A DNA stretch of 64,000 nt from Turnera subulata (lineage: Eukaryota; Streptophyta; Magnoliopsida; Malpighiales; Passifloraceae). The notes below the pieces were generated by a model, which saw only the letters and a program-made list of their open reading frames with translations, made no database searches and was not told where the DNA came from. Shown here piece by piece: positions 40,807 to 52,141 of this stretch. Within the stretch, counting starts at the first letter, position 1; the number at the start of each line of letters is the position of its first letter. The stretch lies in NCBI GenBank assembly GCA_028386065.3, contig JAKUCV010003563.1:62001-126000 (forward strand), in the 5' to 3' direction. A program made the translations under genes and the position numbers.

Positions 40807-41324
40807 AAAGTAGCATAATTGCCTTTACTAACTAAATCAGTAAAAGTATCATAGGAGCTTTAGGAAGCTTCCTCCCCTTGTCTTACATGATTTCCCCGGA
40901 AATGCAAAGCACCATCCTCTTGTCCCGCTTGGTGCAGTGTATGTCATTGGATAGATTAACAAAAGAAGCTACTAGCTAGCAAGGTTATTGATTAAAGTAG
41001 TAAACGATTTGACCTGAGAGGTTTTGTATATATTCGAGTCTTCGTACATGCATAAGTTTTTCATTAGGATACTCAAAGTAAGTGAATGATCTGGGTTGAA
41101 TGCAAATTAATTAGGCATTTGTTCCGAATGAGAAACCAAGAAAATAACAAAATAAAAAAAACTAATTGAAAGCGTCACTGCATACACGTTAGATCATTTG
41201 GTTCACAAGGTATAAACTTTATCTGGGTTATCTAGAGCTTTGCCCTGACTAATTCGGTTCGATCCAGATCGTGCATCTGGATATGGTGGGTAAGTCCTCT
41301 AATAAGAATTTTCAGCATATACGA

Positions 41325-41392
41325 GGACTCGAACCCAAGACCTCGCTTAAGCGTAATCAAATAGCTTACCACTTAGACCCACCCCACATTAG
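41325..41392 (-). mobile_element. Candidate SINE or tRNA-derived head
   Basis: On the minus strand the order is GGTCTAAGTGGTAAGCT (tRNA A-box-like, near 41360-41380) then GGTTCGAGTCC (B box, 41325-41335). Adjacent sequence on the 3' side (down to about 41225) does not continue as a tRNA, so a SINE is more likely than a functional tRNA gene. No tail or target duplication was found. Confidence 0.4.
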
Positions 41393-41575
41393 TGTGTTTT
41401 TTGTTTATGTTAGAATAGTGCTTCTAGTCCCAGATAGGAATAATCTCTATTTTTCATTGGAAGTAGCACTAATCTCTCTCAAGCTACTATGATACCTATT
41501 ACCTACACATCTCCAAATTTCGAACACTAACTCAAGAGGCCAACTTTTTCCGCTAGACCAACGGGGGGAACTAAT

Positions 41576-41624
41576 AAAGTAAACATAACTTTTTTTTTTT
41601 GATGAGGAAAGTAAACATAACTTT
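41576..41624 (-). mobile_element. Micro retro-insertion scar 4
   Basis: A perfect 17-bp direct repeat (AAAGTAAACATAACTTT at 41576-41592 and 41608-41624) flanks 15 bases. On the minus strand these read CCTCATC followed by an A tract. The terminal CTCATC is the same as in the LINE fragment at 56259-56518. Confidence 0.8.
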
Positions 41625-43340
41625 GATTGTATTGCATTGTCAAGCAAGGAAATATTGAGACGACAAACCAACCAGCTACATATATCGGTTGAGGAAACGA
41701 TTTGATCAGTTGATGCGACTTTGCTATGTGGTCTTTCAAAGACCGAATAAAAACCGACACTTCCATCCTGTGAATAATTAAGTGTAATAGTCTTTTCACA
41801 AGAAAAGCTGAGAAACGTGGTTTTGTGTAATCCTTGAATACATGTTGTGTAATTTGGATTTAATCATGACTTCGGCGCCTCACTTGTAGCAAAATTTCAT
41901 TTTAGTGATTTTGTCGGCTCTTGCATTTCAAACTTTTCGGCTAAATAGTTTGTTTTGCTGACTTTATATATTGGAAGGCACATATTCTCTGCAGGGGGAA
42001 TAAGTTACCTAGTAGAGTATTATTATACCATTACTAGTAGTACTAAATTCTAAGAAAACTTGAAACCCTCGACAAAAGAAAAGAAAACTTTGAAACCCAA
42101 AACTCAAAAGGCTTCACCCATCACATCCAGGCGGTGCTTTTACTTTTTCCTCTTGGGGCATGCGATATTAAAGTTTCTAGAGATGGAATGATATAAACCT
42201 CCACACGTGCAACTTTAATTAAACTAGTTTGTCTAGTTGGGGGTCTCCACTCACTCTTCTGAAAAGTTTGATTCCGACGAAAACCACGCGAAGAAGTAAT
42301 AATTTATTTGATTTTGTCCAATGAAAAACCAGAATCTTTGCCACAACCAGCTTAATCCGGGGTAATAATATTTTCGAATAAAAATAGAGGCAATGTTTTA
42401 TTTTGTGGCATCTAAGTTGGATCCGGATTGGGATTAGTCGGGGTAAAGCTCCAATCCAAGATGGGAGGATAAAAAAAATGACAATAATTGATGGAGGAAA
42501 ATAATTACAGGTAATTTGGAGCGATTTTTTTTTTTGGATACAATCACAACCCGGAGGGTGTATTTCTTTTTTTTTTTTGTATATATAATCAAAATTAACC
42601 TTGAGAGCAGAATTCTTTAATCCCCGAATCCGTCTCGAATATCTTACCTGCCTAAACGAGGATACCAAGTCAGATTGGGCTAACACATATGCTCAGGCCC
42701 ACAATTACATGATCTTTATATAATACTACTACGCTGAATCATGCTCGACGAAGGCCCAAGGATCAAAAACATTGATCCAGCCCAAAAAATCAACACACAA
42801 GTCAACTGGGACCGGCTGCTCTGTGTCTAATTCCTACAAAACGTTTCACTTCCGTAGCAGAAAAATGTGGCGAAGGGAAAGATAAATTTATAAACTGATA
42901 GTTTTGTGCTCTTTTGTCTTTGAGTTGGAAGTAACTTTACAGAACTCAATTATTCTATATACCTGTCAGGAATGGGACTCTCAAAGAAGATTGAAATCAA
43001 CGCACTACACAGTCTAAATGTAGAAAATTCCAACAGAGATGTCAATGGGTAACTCTTGGGACCAACTGAAAGGAACGATTGCCTTAACAATCATTGTATT
43101 TCATTGGGGTCAATAATTTGTATAACTGAAGGTTGCAATCTAGAGAACCAACTATCTAACAATTGGTAATACAGGACAATGGATAAAATTGGACTATTGC
43201 CTTTGGATGTACATGAGTTCAATCCGGTCAACCAGAAATTTGATTGATAACAATCTTTTGATATCGAGACGAAGTTCAGGTCAATGCAGCAGCCCACGAC
43301 GAATCAGTGAAGCGGCTGACGATCTCTAATGATCTCCAAG

Positions 43341-44910
43341 TCATATCCCTGTAGGCCCCTCGGGTTTGTACACTTGTTCTAAGCATTCTTTCGCCCTTTG
43401 AACCTTTGATTGTAGGTAAAAGCTCCCTTTTGCATTGTTGCGGAACAAATTGTCATATTTCTGCAAAGAAGAAGCCATTGCATACTGTTAGCAGTCTCAC
43501 TCCCAACAAAAAAAAAAGAATTGTTAGGACAGTGAACAGGGTTTATCTCCCTTTCATAATTAGATCACTAGTGTTCCTTCCCAAATCATCAAATGGTACT
43601 ATCATTAATATTCACTTGCCAGCACTATTCTTTTCTTCACAAACATATGTCTCATGAGGCAAAAACACACTTCTTTTATGGAGAAATAGTGTGTTATGAA
43701 AGGGAAGGGAAGTTTATACCTGTAAGACCTCCTCCCAAGTAGATTTCTCAGTGATGCCTAGTATCTGCCTAGCCTCACGTTCAGCCATGACTTGACTTCC
43801 CCTCCTTATATTCTGCACCGCCTCCTGGGCGGCACCAGATTTTGCAGCATCTGCAATTAAAATATATAACCAGGCAGTTAAACATGGATTATGAACAATA
43901 AAAGAATAACCAAAAGGGAAAACACAGTGGAATCAGTTTGCCACTGTATGGCAGGTGGAGTTCATAATGTATAGTCTGAACACCATTTTAAGTGCTGGAT
44001 TTGTGGGGATAAAACCTACTTGAGAGTGCCTGCTTGTATGCTTGCCCGAATGCCCTTACCAAAATACCAGAGCCTGCCACAATCAACTGTGCAAGAAGCT
44101 TTGAAGCCTGAACAAAAAAATAGGGCCAATGAACTCAAGATAATTTTACTTTGCATTCACCTGCTTATATTCATTTTACATGAAAGGTCCAAATCTTTTC
44201 TTTTTGGGAACTAAAAGCAATTCTGCAACCAATCCTATTTTTAACTCACAAACAAGTGAAACAACTTAAAGAAGTGAAAAAAAGATGAGGATAGTTCATC
44301 TTAGCCCAATAGTAAACATAAAGCAATTATGTAGCAGAAGTAGATTTAATCATGCATTGTGATATTGTCAAGGGAACCAATGCATCTGTCTACAGCTTGA
44401 CTGAAAAAAAAATAAAAAATTGACCAAAAATGCCTCTGTCTACAGCTAAGATAACATCCACATTGTAACATGAAGCGTTCGATCAGCATATTAGACAGAA
44501 CACATGTCACTCCCAAGGGATGGTCACATGTCAAGAGATTTGCAACTTTCCATGTCAATTGATCTTAAAGTCGTAAATGAGAAAATATGCATCTGCAGGT
44601 GGTTCGCCCCTGATGCCAAATACATCAATTTTTAACAATGTCAGAGAGGTTCCCAATATGAGATCACTATTCTATGGACTCCTAGATGATATAGGATGGA
44701 TATGGCTTGGGTACACCGACAAGAAACAGCCACGGAGTTTACCATGATTCCTAGTCAGCAACAAGCACAAATGCTTTATTGGAGAAGGCTCAATGCATCA
44801 AAAAGTTGATCAAGGATCAAGGAAGTGGATGTGCGGGGGAATATCTAACATCAGTGGTCATCGTAATTTCAACCAAAGCGCAAGAAAACAATGGAGAACA
44901 CATACCATAA
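43341..44910 (-). CDS. PAM16: PAM16/TIM16, mitochondrial import motor subunit
   Basis: Secure coding exons on the minus strand are 44107-44020, 43850-43720 and 43460-43341; they give 112 codons plus stop, all GT-AG and in frame. The product begins ASKLLAQLIVAGSGILVRAF, a hydrophobic N-terminal segment, then a degenerate J-like domain (AEREARQILGITEKSTWEEV, KYDNLF) that lacks the HPD motif, ending in a helix (YLQSKVQRAKECLEQVY). This is the signature of Pam16, which pairs with the J-protein Pam14 and regulates mtHsp70 at the TIM23 channel. The exon at 44107 starts with GCT, so the ATG must come from an upstream exon. One candidate is a five-base exon TTATG at 44910-44906 flanked by CAG and GTATGT; another lies near 44740 (GAATCATG|GTAAAC). 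A noncoding exon ending at about 45602 (ATCTAG|GTAAGAG) probably starts the transcript. The family normally has about 112-116 residues. Confidence 0.9.
44379..44447 (+). mobile_element. Micro retro-insertion scar 5 (in a PAM16 intron)
   Basis: A 19-bp direct repeat with one mismatch (AATGCATCTGTCTACAGCT at 44379-44397; AATGCCTCTGTCTACAGCT at 44429-44447) flanks 31 bases made of TGACTG, an A-rich tract and TTGACCAAA. It resembles the other scars but the tail is interrupted. Confidence 0.65.
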
Positions 44911-45602
44911 CTGGAAGGAAGCAGGAAGAACTTAACAGGCGGCAGCAGAAAGCTTACTTCAGAATTCAAGAAGCCTACAGCATGAAAGAGAACAAAGTAA
45001 ACAAAGATGAATTTAATTGTGCAAGTCCTCTTAAGCGTACTAAAAAGAGCTAAAACGTAAAGAAATCAATAAAGAAAACCACAGAGGCAAATCTCGCAAA
45101 CAAAAGACATAAAAATATCACACTCACGGCTGAAAAGACAGAAAAATGCCATACCCAAAGCCATCCATCAACAGTTTAAACTACGAAAACCACCTATTAA
45201 CCTAAACACCAAAAGGTACAATACTAAACCATAATTGATAATATGTTGAATAAAATGATCCCAGAAGAAATTGAAACGCAATCCAATATACCAAAACACA
45301 TGCTAAATCTTCCATTGGGAAAACTCCAGTAGTAAACAATTCACGAACTAATAACTACACCTAAACTTGTTCAACGAAAACCCATCTACAACTTTATTTT
45401 ATTTATATTTCTTCTGAACTGAGAAACCACCTAAGATTAGAATTAAACAGTTTTTCTACCCCTATTTCAACAAAAATAGAATAAATTCAGGATTGAACTA
45501 CTCACGTATTCAAAAATTCTAACACGGGAAATAAAAACGAAATCGAGCTTATAAAAGAATCAGCCAGAAACTTTAGGAAACAGCAGTATTCATTCTCTTA
45601 CC

Positions 45603-45740
45603 TAGATATTTAAGAAGCAGAGAAGAGCGGCAAAAACCTTGTAGAAGAAGATTTGTGTTGTTTGGTGTGGTCGGAAAATTTTGAGGCTTTAATTGCGAAA
45701 ACAGAGCTAGGAGTTGCCTTGGCGGGAGGTTCAGCCGGTT
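45603..45740 (-). other. Probable 5' noncoding exon of PAM16
   Basis: Minus-strand sequence here is CT-rich, has no ATG and ends in a consensus donor (ATCTAG|GTAAGAG). It lies upstream of PAM16 at a distance compatible with a large first intron. The upstream limit is a guess. Confidence 0.45.
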
Positions 45741-46381
45741 AAATGGGCTAAAACAGTAATGTGGGCCTATAGTTAAGTGGGCTTCTTTAGATAGGCCGTA
45801 ATGGGTCCTCGCTAACATTGGGCGAGGAACGACATGTTGTGGGAGATCTTAGGCAGGAGGGTACCTGTCAGTTAAAGAGAGTAAGACGACGTGTCATTCT
45901 CTCTTATAACGAGTGGATCACCAAGGCTTGCTGTTGAATGAGGCAATGATTAGTTTTTTAAAATCTTTTTCTCAGAGATTACAGTGGGTAAGGTTTTCGT
46001 AGAAGATTTCCTGGAAGAAATCACCTGACAGAGGCCACCAACTAGCTGGTCAACAAAATCGTTGTTTACAACTAAATCCACTTGTTCCATAAGGATGGAC
46101 AAGAAGTTCATATATACGCTCTAATAACCAATTGCTTGGGATCAGGATTGTTACATCTATGAATCAGTACAGTAAACTATCTTGATCGATTATTTTCATT
46201 GTCAAGCATATGCAGTTTATACAAAAGGACATAACTACATGTAGCTCAATACTGTAGAACAGTTTGAAAAAAAAAAAAAACAAATGCTATAGAGCAGTTA
46301 GCAAGGGAATCATGGTAATTGGAAAATCAGTTTATAGAATGCAAGGAAAGCCAGAGAAATGCGACAAATTTTTGCAAGAAT
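45741..46381. other. Spacer between PAM16 and the coiled-coil gene
   Basis: No gene is visible. The segment contains one degenerate micro-insertion scar (46251-46299). It should carry the PAM16 promoter on the left and the 3' UTR of the next gene on the right. Confidence 0.45.
46251..46299 (+). mobile_element. Micro retro-insertion scar 6 (degenerate)
   Basis: ACTGTAGAACAGTT (46251-46264) and GCTATAGAGCAGTT (46286-46299) agree at 11 of 14 positions and flank TG, a run of 14 A and CAAAT. It is weaker than the other scars, either older or coincidental. Confidence 0.4.
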
Positions 46382-48586
46382 TCAGGGAGTGATGCGTCTG
46401 CGTGAAGCAGCTTGTTGGATTGCCAATGGAGTTGAGGAACCCAAAGGAATATGTGGACTAAGCTTTCCAGTGTAGCTCCTTGTAACTGGTCTAGAACGGT
46501 TCTGCGTCCTCACCGCTGCGGTCTTGTCATTGGCGTCAAAGTATACCTGCTCTTTAGGTCCAACAGGGCTCTCAAGTGCTTGATATTTTGTTTTCATATT
46601 CAATATTTCCCACAATAGCTTGTCATCTTTCGCTTTGTCTATCTGCACGCCCAAGAAATTTAGACAGAAAGGTGGAAATCATAATTTTTGTTGCATTCTC
46701 ATGGCACAGAGAAGATTACTTTTGGCTGGAAACATAGAGCTGATAACTACAGATCAATCCTCGAATCCTACAAGCCATTTTGTACCAAGATTTTATAATT
46801 CCATAAAACATTTTGACGTCTAATACCAAAAGTTGCTTAATGTTGCAAAAATTATAGTGGCTGTGGTGCAAACTAATCCAATAAGGACACAACTTGCTCC
46901 CACCACAGGGTTGCCTGCCCCCCCTATTCATTAACTATAGCTGACTTGCAGCTGTGTATAACAGCCTCTACATCACATCAGTAATTAATTAGAAAGCAAA
47001 GCCGAAGGTTCAAAGAGGCACAAAATGCTTAAGCTTATGAATCACTCGGTAAGCAAAATGTACCTTGTGTGAAGATGCAGGCTCTATCAGCCCTAGCTTG
47101 GATTCCAAAATGGACTTGAGATACTCCTTCATTTTATCTGTTCTTTCCTTTGTTGCCTTGAGCTTGCATAGTGCATGGATCTTACCCTCTTCTGCAATTC
47201 TTGCTTTCTTCCTGGCATGTTCCAATTCAAGCCTTCCATCTCTGATCATCCTTTCCATCTCTCCCACCATGGCTACTAACTGCAAAGATGTTCCATTCTT
47301 CATGTCCTCCTTAAGGCCCTTCACATATTCCACCATTGGATTACACATTTGTTTGGACAAGTCTTCCATTAAGCCCTCCACTCCACTCTTCACCGAGCCC
47401 AGGACCAAATTCACAATGTTGAAAATTTCATGAAGAAGCTTCACCGAAACCAGAAATGTGTCCTCATTTTGACTGTGAAGGGAGGACAAATGGTAGACGG
47501 ATTTCTGAAATAACTTCTGAAAGGAAGAAGTGTGCCTGTCAAGAGCCCTGAGGATGGTATCTTCGCTGGAATTGACCTGGGTTTCGATCTGTCTAAGGAG
47601 ATGGACAAGCTGCATTACTTGAGTCCGCTGCTTCTCTCTCAGTTCACACCCAACTACGTTAGCCCTATTCTCATAACTTTCTTCCTGTTTACAAGGAAAT
47701 CACGTGTCCAGTCCACTTCAACATTCAAATTTTCCAAACCAGAAAATTAGTTTGCAATATAATATTCATCCAAACCAATTCCAATACTATTGCACTTTAG
47801 CAATTCAACAAACTAAATATCTTCGCGCCAATCCACCTGAACTTTCTATTTCTAATAACCAAAGATCAGTTTGCAGCTTTCCAACTAAACCAATTCCAAG
47901 TTGGGCAATTAATAGTATCTCTCACTCGAGCAATTCAACAAACTCAATAACTGCATAATCCTTCTTTTAAAAAAAGTTTTGCTTTTAATTATCCAAACTA
48001 CTCACCTCCACCTCTCCAATCTGATCGATCTGGTCTCTTCCTTCATCCTGCGATTCAAATACTTGTCCATTTCTCAAGCTCCCCTGCCAAAAAAAAAAAT
48101 TAAAAAAATTGAAAAATAAACTTGTAATTAACCTACTACCGTAAAAGAAAAAAGCGAACACGTAATTTTCTAACGGAAGAAGATGTTGATTACATGAGTC
48201 AAATCCTCAACGACGGTGATGGTGGTGAACCGTCCTTCTTCCTCCATCTCCGCCGTTTTCAAACCGACCAGCTTCATCAACGGAAGTGCCAGAGAAGCAA
48301 ACACTTCTTCCGCCTTTGCAGAAACAACAAAAACCAGGACCAGAATTAAGATCCAAAAACGAAATTAGAAGCGTAAAAAGCATAAGAGATCTCCGATTTC
48401 ACAACGTACTTCCATCAAGCCGGTGCCGATCTGCGCCTTGAGCTGGAGGTACGCGATCTTCATTTGCTCGTGGCGAGAGATGATACTTGTTAGCTTCGAC
48501 CTAATCTCCGCCTTTGGCGACGGAGACGACCGCAGAATCTGCTTTCCTGGGCGGCGGTTAGCCATTTTTGGCGGGAAAATGCTCAT
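46382..48586 (-). CDS. Uncharacterised plant helical/coiled-coil protein
   Basis: Five minus-strand exons: 48586-48410, 48313-48194, 48083-48006, 47684-47064, 46642-46382; 1257 nt, 418 residues, all GT-AG, all phase 0. The start may be Met1 (MSIFPPK) or Met8 (MANRRPGKQ). I do not recognise the family. The N-terminal third contains a helical segment (RSKLTSIISRHEQMKIAYLQ, EEVFASLALPLMKLVGLKTA), the middle is acidic, the large fourth exon is almost wholly helical with heptad-like Leu/Ile spacing (residues ~155-320), including a charged ELEHARKKARIAEEGKIHAL stretch, and the last exon gives a basic Ser/Pro/Arg-rich tail. No signal peptide or membrane segment is visible. A nuclear or cytoskeletal structural role is possible from composition, but this is a guess. 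Confidence 0.85.
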
Positions 48587-48775
48587 CTGAGACTGATGAG
48601 TGATGAGTGATGACTGATGAGAGACGCCTTGGTTTTCTACTTTTCTTTGATAAGTTTTCTAATTTTTTGAATTGCTTTTGTTCTTTTTAAAATACGGGCT
48701 CTCAATTCAAACGAGCAAAAAGAGGAAATGTGGGCTTTTCATTTTGTTGGGCCTTTGATCCAACTCTTAATAATA

Positions 48776-48904
48776 CTTTGACTTGCCCTTCATAGTGGGG
48801 CGTGCGTGGACAAATCGACAAAAAAACACAACGACTAGGACTTTGACCTGCCCTTGAACGTGGAGCGAACGTGGACAAAACGACAAAAAACACAAAGACT
48901 ACGA
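48776..48904 (-). repeat. 65-bp tandem duplication upstream of the coiled-coil gene
   Basis: Two adjacent copies (48776-48840 and 48841-48904) start CTTTGAC and share TGCCCTT, GTGGACAAA and CGACAAAAAA. The array lies about 190 bp upstream of the gene start and each copy carries TTGAC, the W-box core, on the plus strand. A role in expression is inference. Confidence 0.8.
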
Positions 48905-49848
48905 ATCCTTTGGTGGGAGCAAAAAAATACTTGGTTTTATGGTCAAGAGTCAAGACTTATTTCTCCTAAATCCTTCCAAAAACATATTCCATTCTCTAGT
49001 TAGTTTTCCAGTGAAGAACAGAGGAGGAGTTCCTCACTAGACCCAATTTGGCTCGAACAAAGAGTAAGAACACCAAACGAAGAACGGTATAGTCACATAG
49101 AAATCTTTTCAATCCAGTCATTTCATTTCATCTTCCAGAGTGAAATGTGGCAATTAAGTTGTCTTCTTTCTGTCTAATGTTTTTTTTTTTTTCTGTAGAT
49201 ATATATTTGCGCCCTGAGATGGGACAGGGGATTTCTGGTTAACGTACGTTTAGGGAATCGTAATACTACTACAATGGGTACAAGCTTCCTATGTTGCCGT
49301 TTAAATCGTTTAGGCCTTTTGGGAATGGGGCAGAGTCTGTAGGTGATGTGCATGTGCCTACCTGTTTAGAGCTAGCAGCTGGGGGAGCTTTCTATCTCCA
49401 AATATTTGTCTGCCAACCTGGAGTTCTTACTGTTCCCAGGGGAAACACAGGTCTAGTGGTACAATATCAAACTGTACAACATTTTTGGGTATAGTGAAAA
49501 TTATATGCTATGGATTGGAATACTATTTATGGGTTACAGGTGCTACCATTCCTTATACGGGGTTACACTTGCTCTTCCTTTTTCAGAGTTGAAGGTAACG
49601 TTAAATCACTGAATAAGAATACGAGGGTCCTCAAGATAAGTCAAGGTTCTTCTATCATAAAATATATGTTGTGTGGTTTCAGGTACATCGATCACTATGC
49701 AAGCGATATATGCCGAAATAGATGCTTAATTGGCGTGGCCCTATACCGTAGTTGTTATCCGTCTTCCTGTGAAGGATGCAATTGTAGTAAAAGAGATGGT
49801 TTGTGGTTCAAGATTGGTCTGATATGATGCACAAATACTGTACATGTG
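48905..49848. other. Spacer, no gene recognised
   Basis: GC content is a little higher than in neighbouring spacers and there are a few splice-like signals, but the open frames (for example 49291-49494 and 49510-49827) have no recognisable domain. It may be relic coding or transposon sequence. Confidence 0.35.
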
Positions 49849-49861
49849 GAAAGATTACCAT

Positions 49862-52128
49862 ATTTAAGGCCCAAAAACCAGTCTTTGAAAAGGAAAAAAA
49901 AAAAAAAAAGAAGAGAGTGAGAGGAAAAGTGCGACTTAGAAGCCGTGCCAAAACCGGTACCGGTATTCCGGGAGCCCTTCACCGGAATGAGAGGAAGGGA
50001 ACGAGACAGGTCCAGATCTCGCGAGCGGGATCTTGCCCCTCTCCCTACTACGGATCTTCGAAGAGCTAGAGGGTCTCCGATGGGTGGACAGGAGCCGGAG
50101 GAGGAAGTTCCAGAGGAGACGGTTACTGAGACTAATGGCGAAAGGAACACCAAAAAAGTACGCATCAAGCCGCTGGAGGTGCACAACTCGACTGGCATCA
50201 CATGCGCGGGCCAACAAACGGGGACTGGCGGAATGACGATGGAACCGGGGAGGGCTGAGATGGTGACAGATCCCGTCATGACTCAAGCCCCGGCACCAGA
50301 CCTTACCAAACTTCCGGGAGCTACCATCGGGATGGATGAAGGAGAACAATGGCAGCAACCTCAGGTACAAGATTTCCAGAGGACGGGACCAGTCCAATCG
50401 GCGACGGAGGGGCTAATTCCCGAATCAGTTGAGGTGAATATGACAGATTCTAAAGCCAGCTACAAAGACTCGCTGTTCTCGGGGACGAAAGAGGACCAGC
50501 CGCTGGACCCATGGGAACTGGATGGAGAACCGGAATTCGAGGATGGGGAAGCCTACATCTGAACTAAAGATGGGAAGAGGGTGGTAGAACTGTCAGAGGC
50601 GTTCAAGAAAAGGTTAGATGAACAGTGGCAAACAGCAGTTGTGGTGAAGCTCCTTGATCGGCCCATAGGATACAAGGCTCGTCATTCAAAGCTTCAGCTC
50701 CTGTGGCAACCGAAAGGTGCGTTCAAAATTCTTGACTTGGAGAACAACTTCTATCTTGTTAGGTTTAGGGATGAGGAAGATTATCTACATGCTTTGGTGG
50801 GTGGTCCATGGACCATCTTTGGTAATGTCCTGAGTGTGCAACCGTGGACTAAGGACTTCAGAGCCACCTCCGGAAAAATTGATAAAGTCATGGTGTGGGT
50901 TCAATTCCCGGATTTTCCAGTAAATAGATATCATTCTAAGGTGTTTAGCTTGCTGGGAGACTTGGTGGGGAGGACTGTGAAATTGGATGATAATGCTCTG
51001 AACCCGAAACGAGCAAAATTCGCAAAGGTGTCGGTTTGCATTAATTTGAATGTACCTCTTCCGGGCACTGTGGAGTTAGAGGGAGAAGAAATCAAGGTAA
51101 GGTATGAGGGACTTCCTAACATATGTATCACGTGTAGACGAGTGGGGCACAACATCCTGGGCTGCCCGGAGGTCCGTATTGAGAATGGCCAGAACCCAGC
51201 ACTGTTGACGTCAGAAGGGTTAGAGGCCGGGCAACCAGGGTCGATTAATAGTGGATCGAGGGGGGAATGGATGAATGTGCCAAGGCGCACTCGAAGGACA
51301 ACAAAGAGACAGGTTGACGGCTCACCGGTACCACCGTCGCGTCAGAGTCCCAGCAATGTTGGCAACCGTTTCTCGGTCCTAGACAGCACACCATACCCTC
51401 ACGTCCCGAAACTGACAACTCCACAAACCAAACCAAACAAGCAGCATCCTATTTTGCCGCCCTAGTGGATCAAGCCTCTAAGAAGCCCAAGGCCCAGCCT
51501 AAGCCGAACCCACAAATCCGGAAACAAGTTCCCAACAGGAAGAACCAACCCAAAGCAAATAGTCAACCACCGAAGAGAGATCCCCTCAAGGATATCTCTA
51601 ATGAGCCCCCTCAAGATCTTCCACAGGCCAGAATAGGTCAAGCCCACCATACACATAACCCCTCAGATGTTGTCCAAACTCCCATCGGACCTGTCCCTTC
51701 CCCAGTTCCTTCCCCCGCCATTTACCCCGCTGTCTCCAACAATTTCAACCATCCAGCTCCGCCCCGGCCCCGCCGAAATCAGAATCACACGACAGTAGTC
51801 CTTACAGAAGATTGCCATCGCATGATTTTCTCCCCCGGTGCATCTAGCTCCGGTATGAATATCGATCGGCCGCCAGACAATTCTCATCCCCGCTGACTAA
51901 TCGTGTCCCTGGGTTTATACAGTCAGCCTTTGCAGTGGTTGTTCCAACAGTCCAAGTCGTTTCTTCCTGTCTAATTTGTTTGGGATCCTGATCCCTCGTC
52001 ATGTATTATGTTTACTATGATTGTCATGTCTCTTGTATAAGATAGAAGTCGATCTGAGCTAACGACTTCTAATCATGTACCTAGCTCACGTATATTTTTA
52101 ATATACTTCCCGGTTACGACAAAAAAAA
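49862..52128 (+). mobile_element. ORF1-only LINE-derived insertion
   Basis: A 2.27-kb insertion flanked by a perfect 13-bp target duplication, GAAAGATTACCAT, at 49849-49861 and 52129-52141, and ending in CGAC plus an A-rich tail. It contains an ORF1 remnant and about 230 bases of 3' UTR, with no endonuclease or reverse transcriptase sequence at all. The perfect duplication at both ends shows that it was inserted in this form by target-primed reverse transcription, so ORF2 was missing in the template or lost before insertion. Mobilisation in trans by a full LINE is the likely mechanism. Confidence 0.88.
49945..51896 (+). pseudogene. LINE ORF1 remnant (DUF4283 and CCHC), one stop and one frameshift
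   Basis: One reading frame runs from 49945, is broken by TGA at 50560-50562, resumes in the same frame and ends at 51463-51465. A shift near 51455-51460 (a short T run) puts the continuation (ALVDQASKKPKAQ) in another frame to a stop at 51894-51896. The N-terminus is Arg/Ser/Asp/Glu-rich. A DUF4283-type region covers about 50600-51010 (VGGPWTIFGNVLSVQPWTKD) and a CX2CX4HX4C knuckle lies at about 51125-51166 (CITCRRVGHNILGC). The C-terminal part is Pro/Lys/Asn-rich. It is quite diverged from the ORF1 at 22885-24471, so it belongs to another LINE family. Confidence 0.85.
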
Positions 52129-52141
52129 GAAAGATTACCAT

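Larger units (their letters stand above)
38272..43340. other. Large gene-free region with small repeats
   Basis: About 5 kb of AT-rich sequence without a recognisable gene on either strand. It holds a LINE 3'-end fragment, two micro retro-insertion scars and a SINE-like head, listed separately. The first ~250 bases are probably the ERF 3' UTR. Confidence 0.5.

Noticed and set aside
41320..41392. Functional minus-strand tRNA gene
   Set aside because: A and B boxes are present but the acceptor stem does not pair.
42525..42580. Another micro retro-insertion around two T tracts
   Set aside because: I could not find a direct repeat of convincing length on both sides.
49291..49827. Two short plus-strand frames before the ORF1-only LINE
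   Set aside because: No domain match and no splice model that joins them; kept as unannotated spacer.
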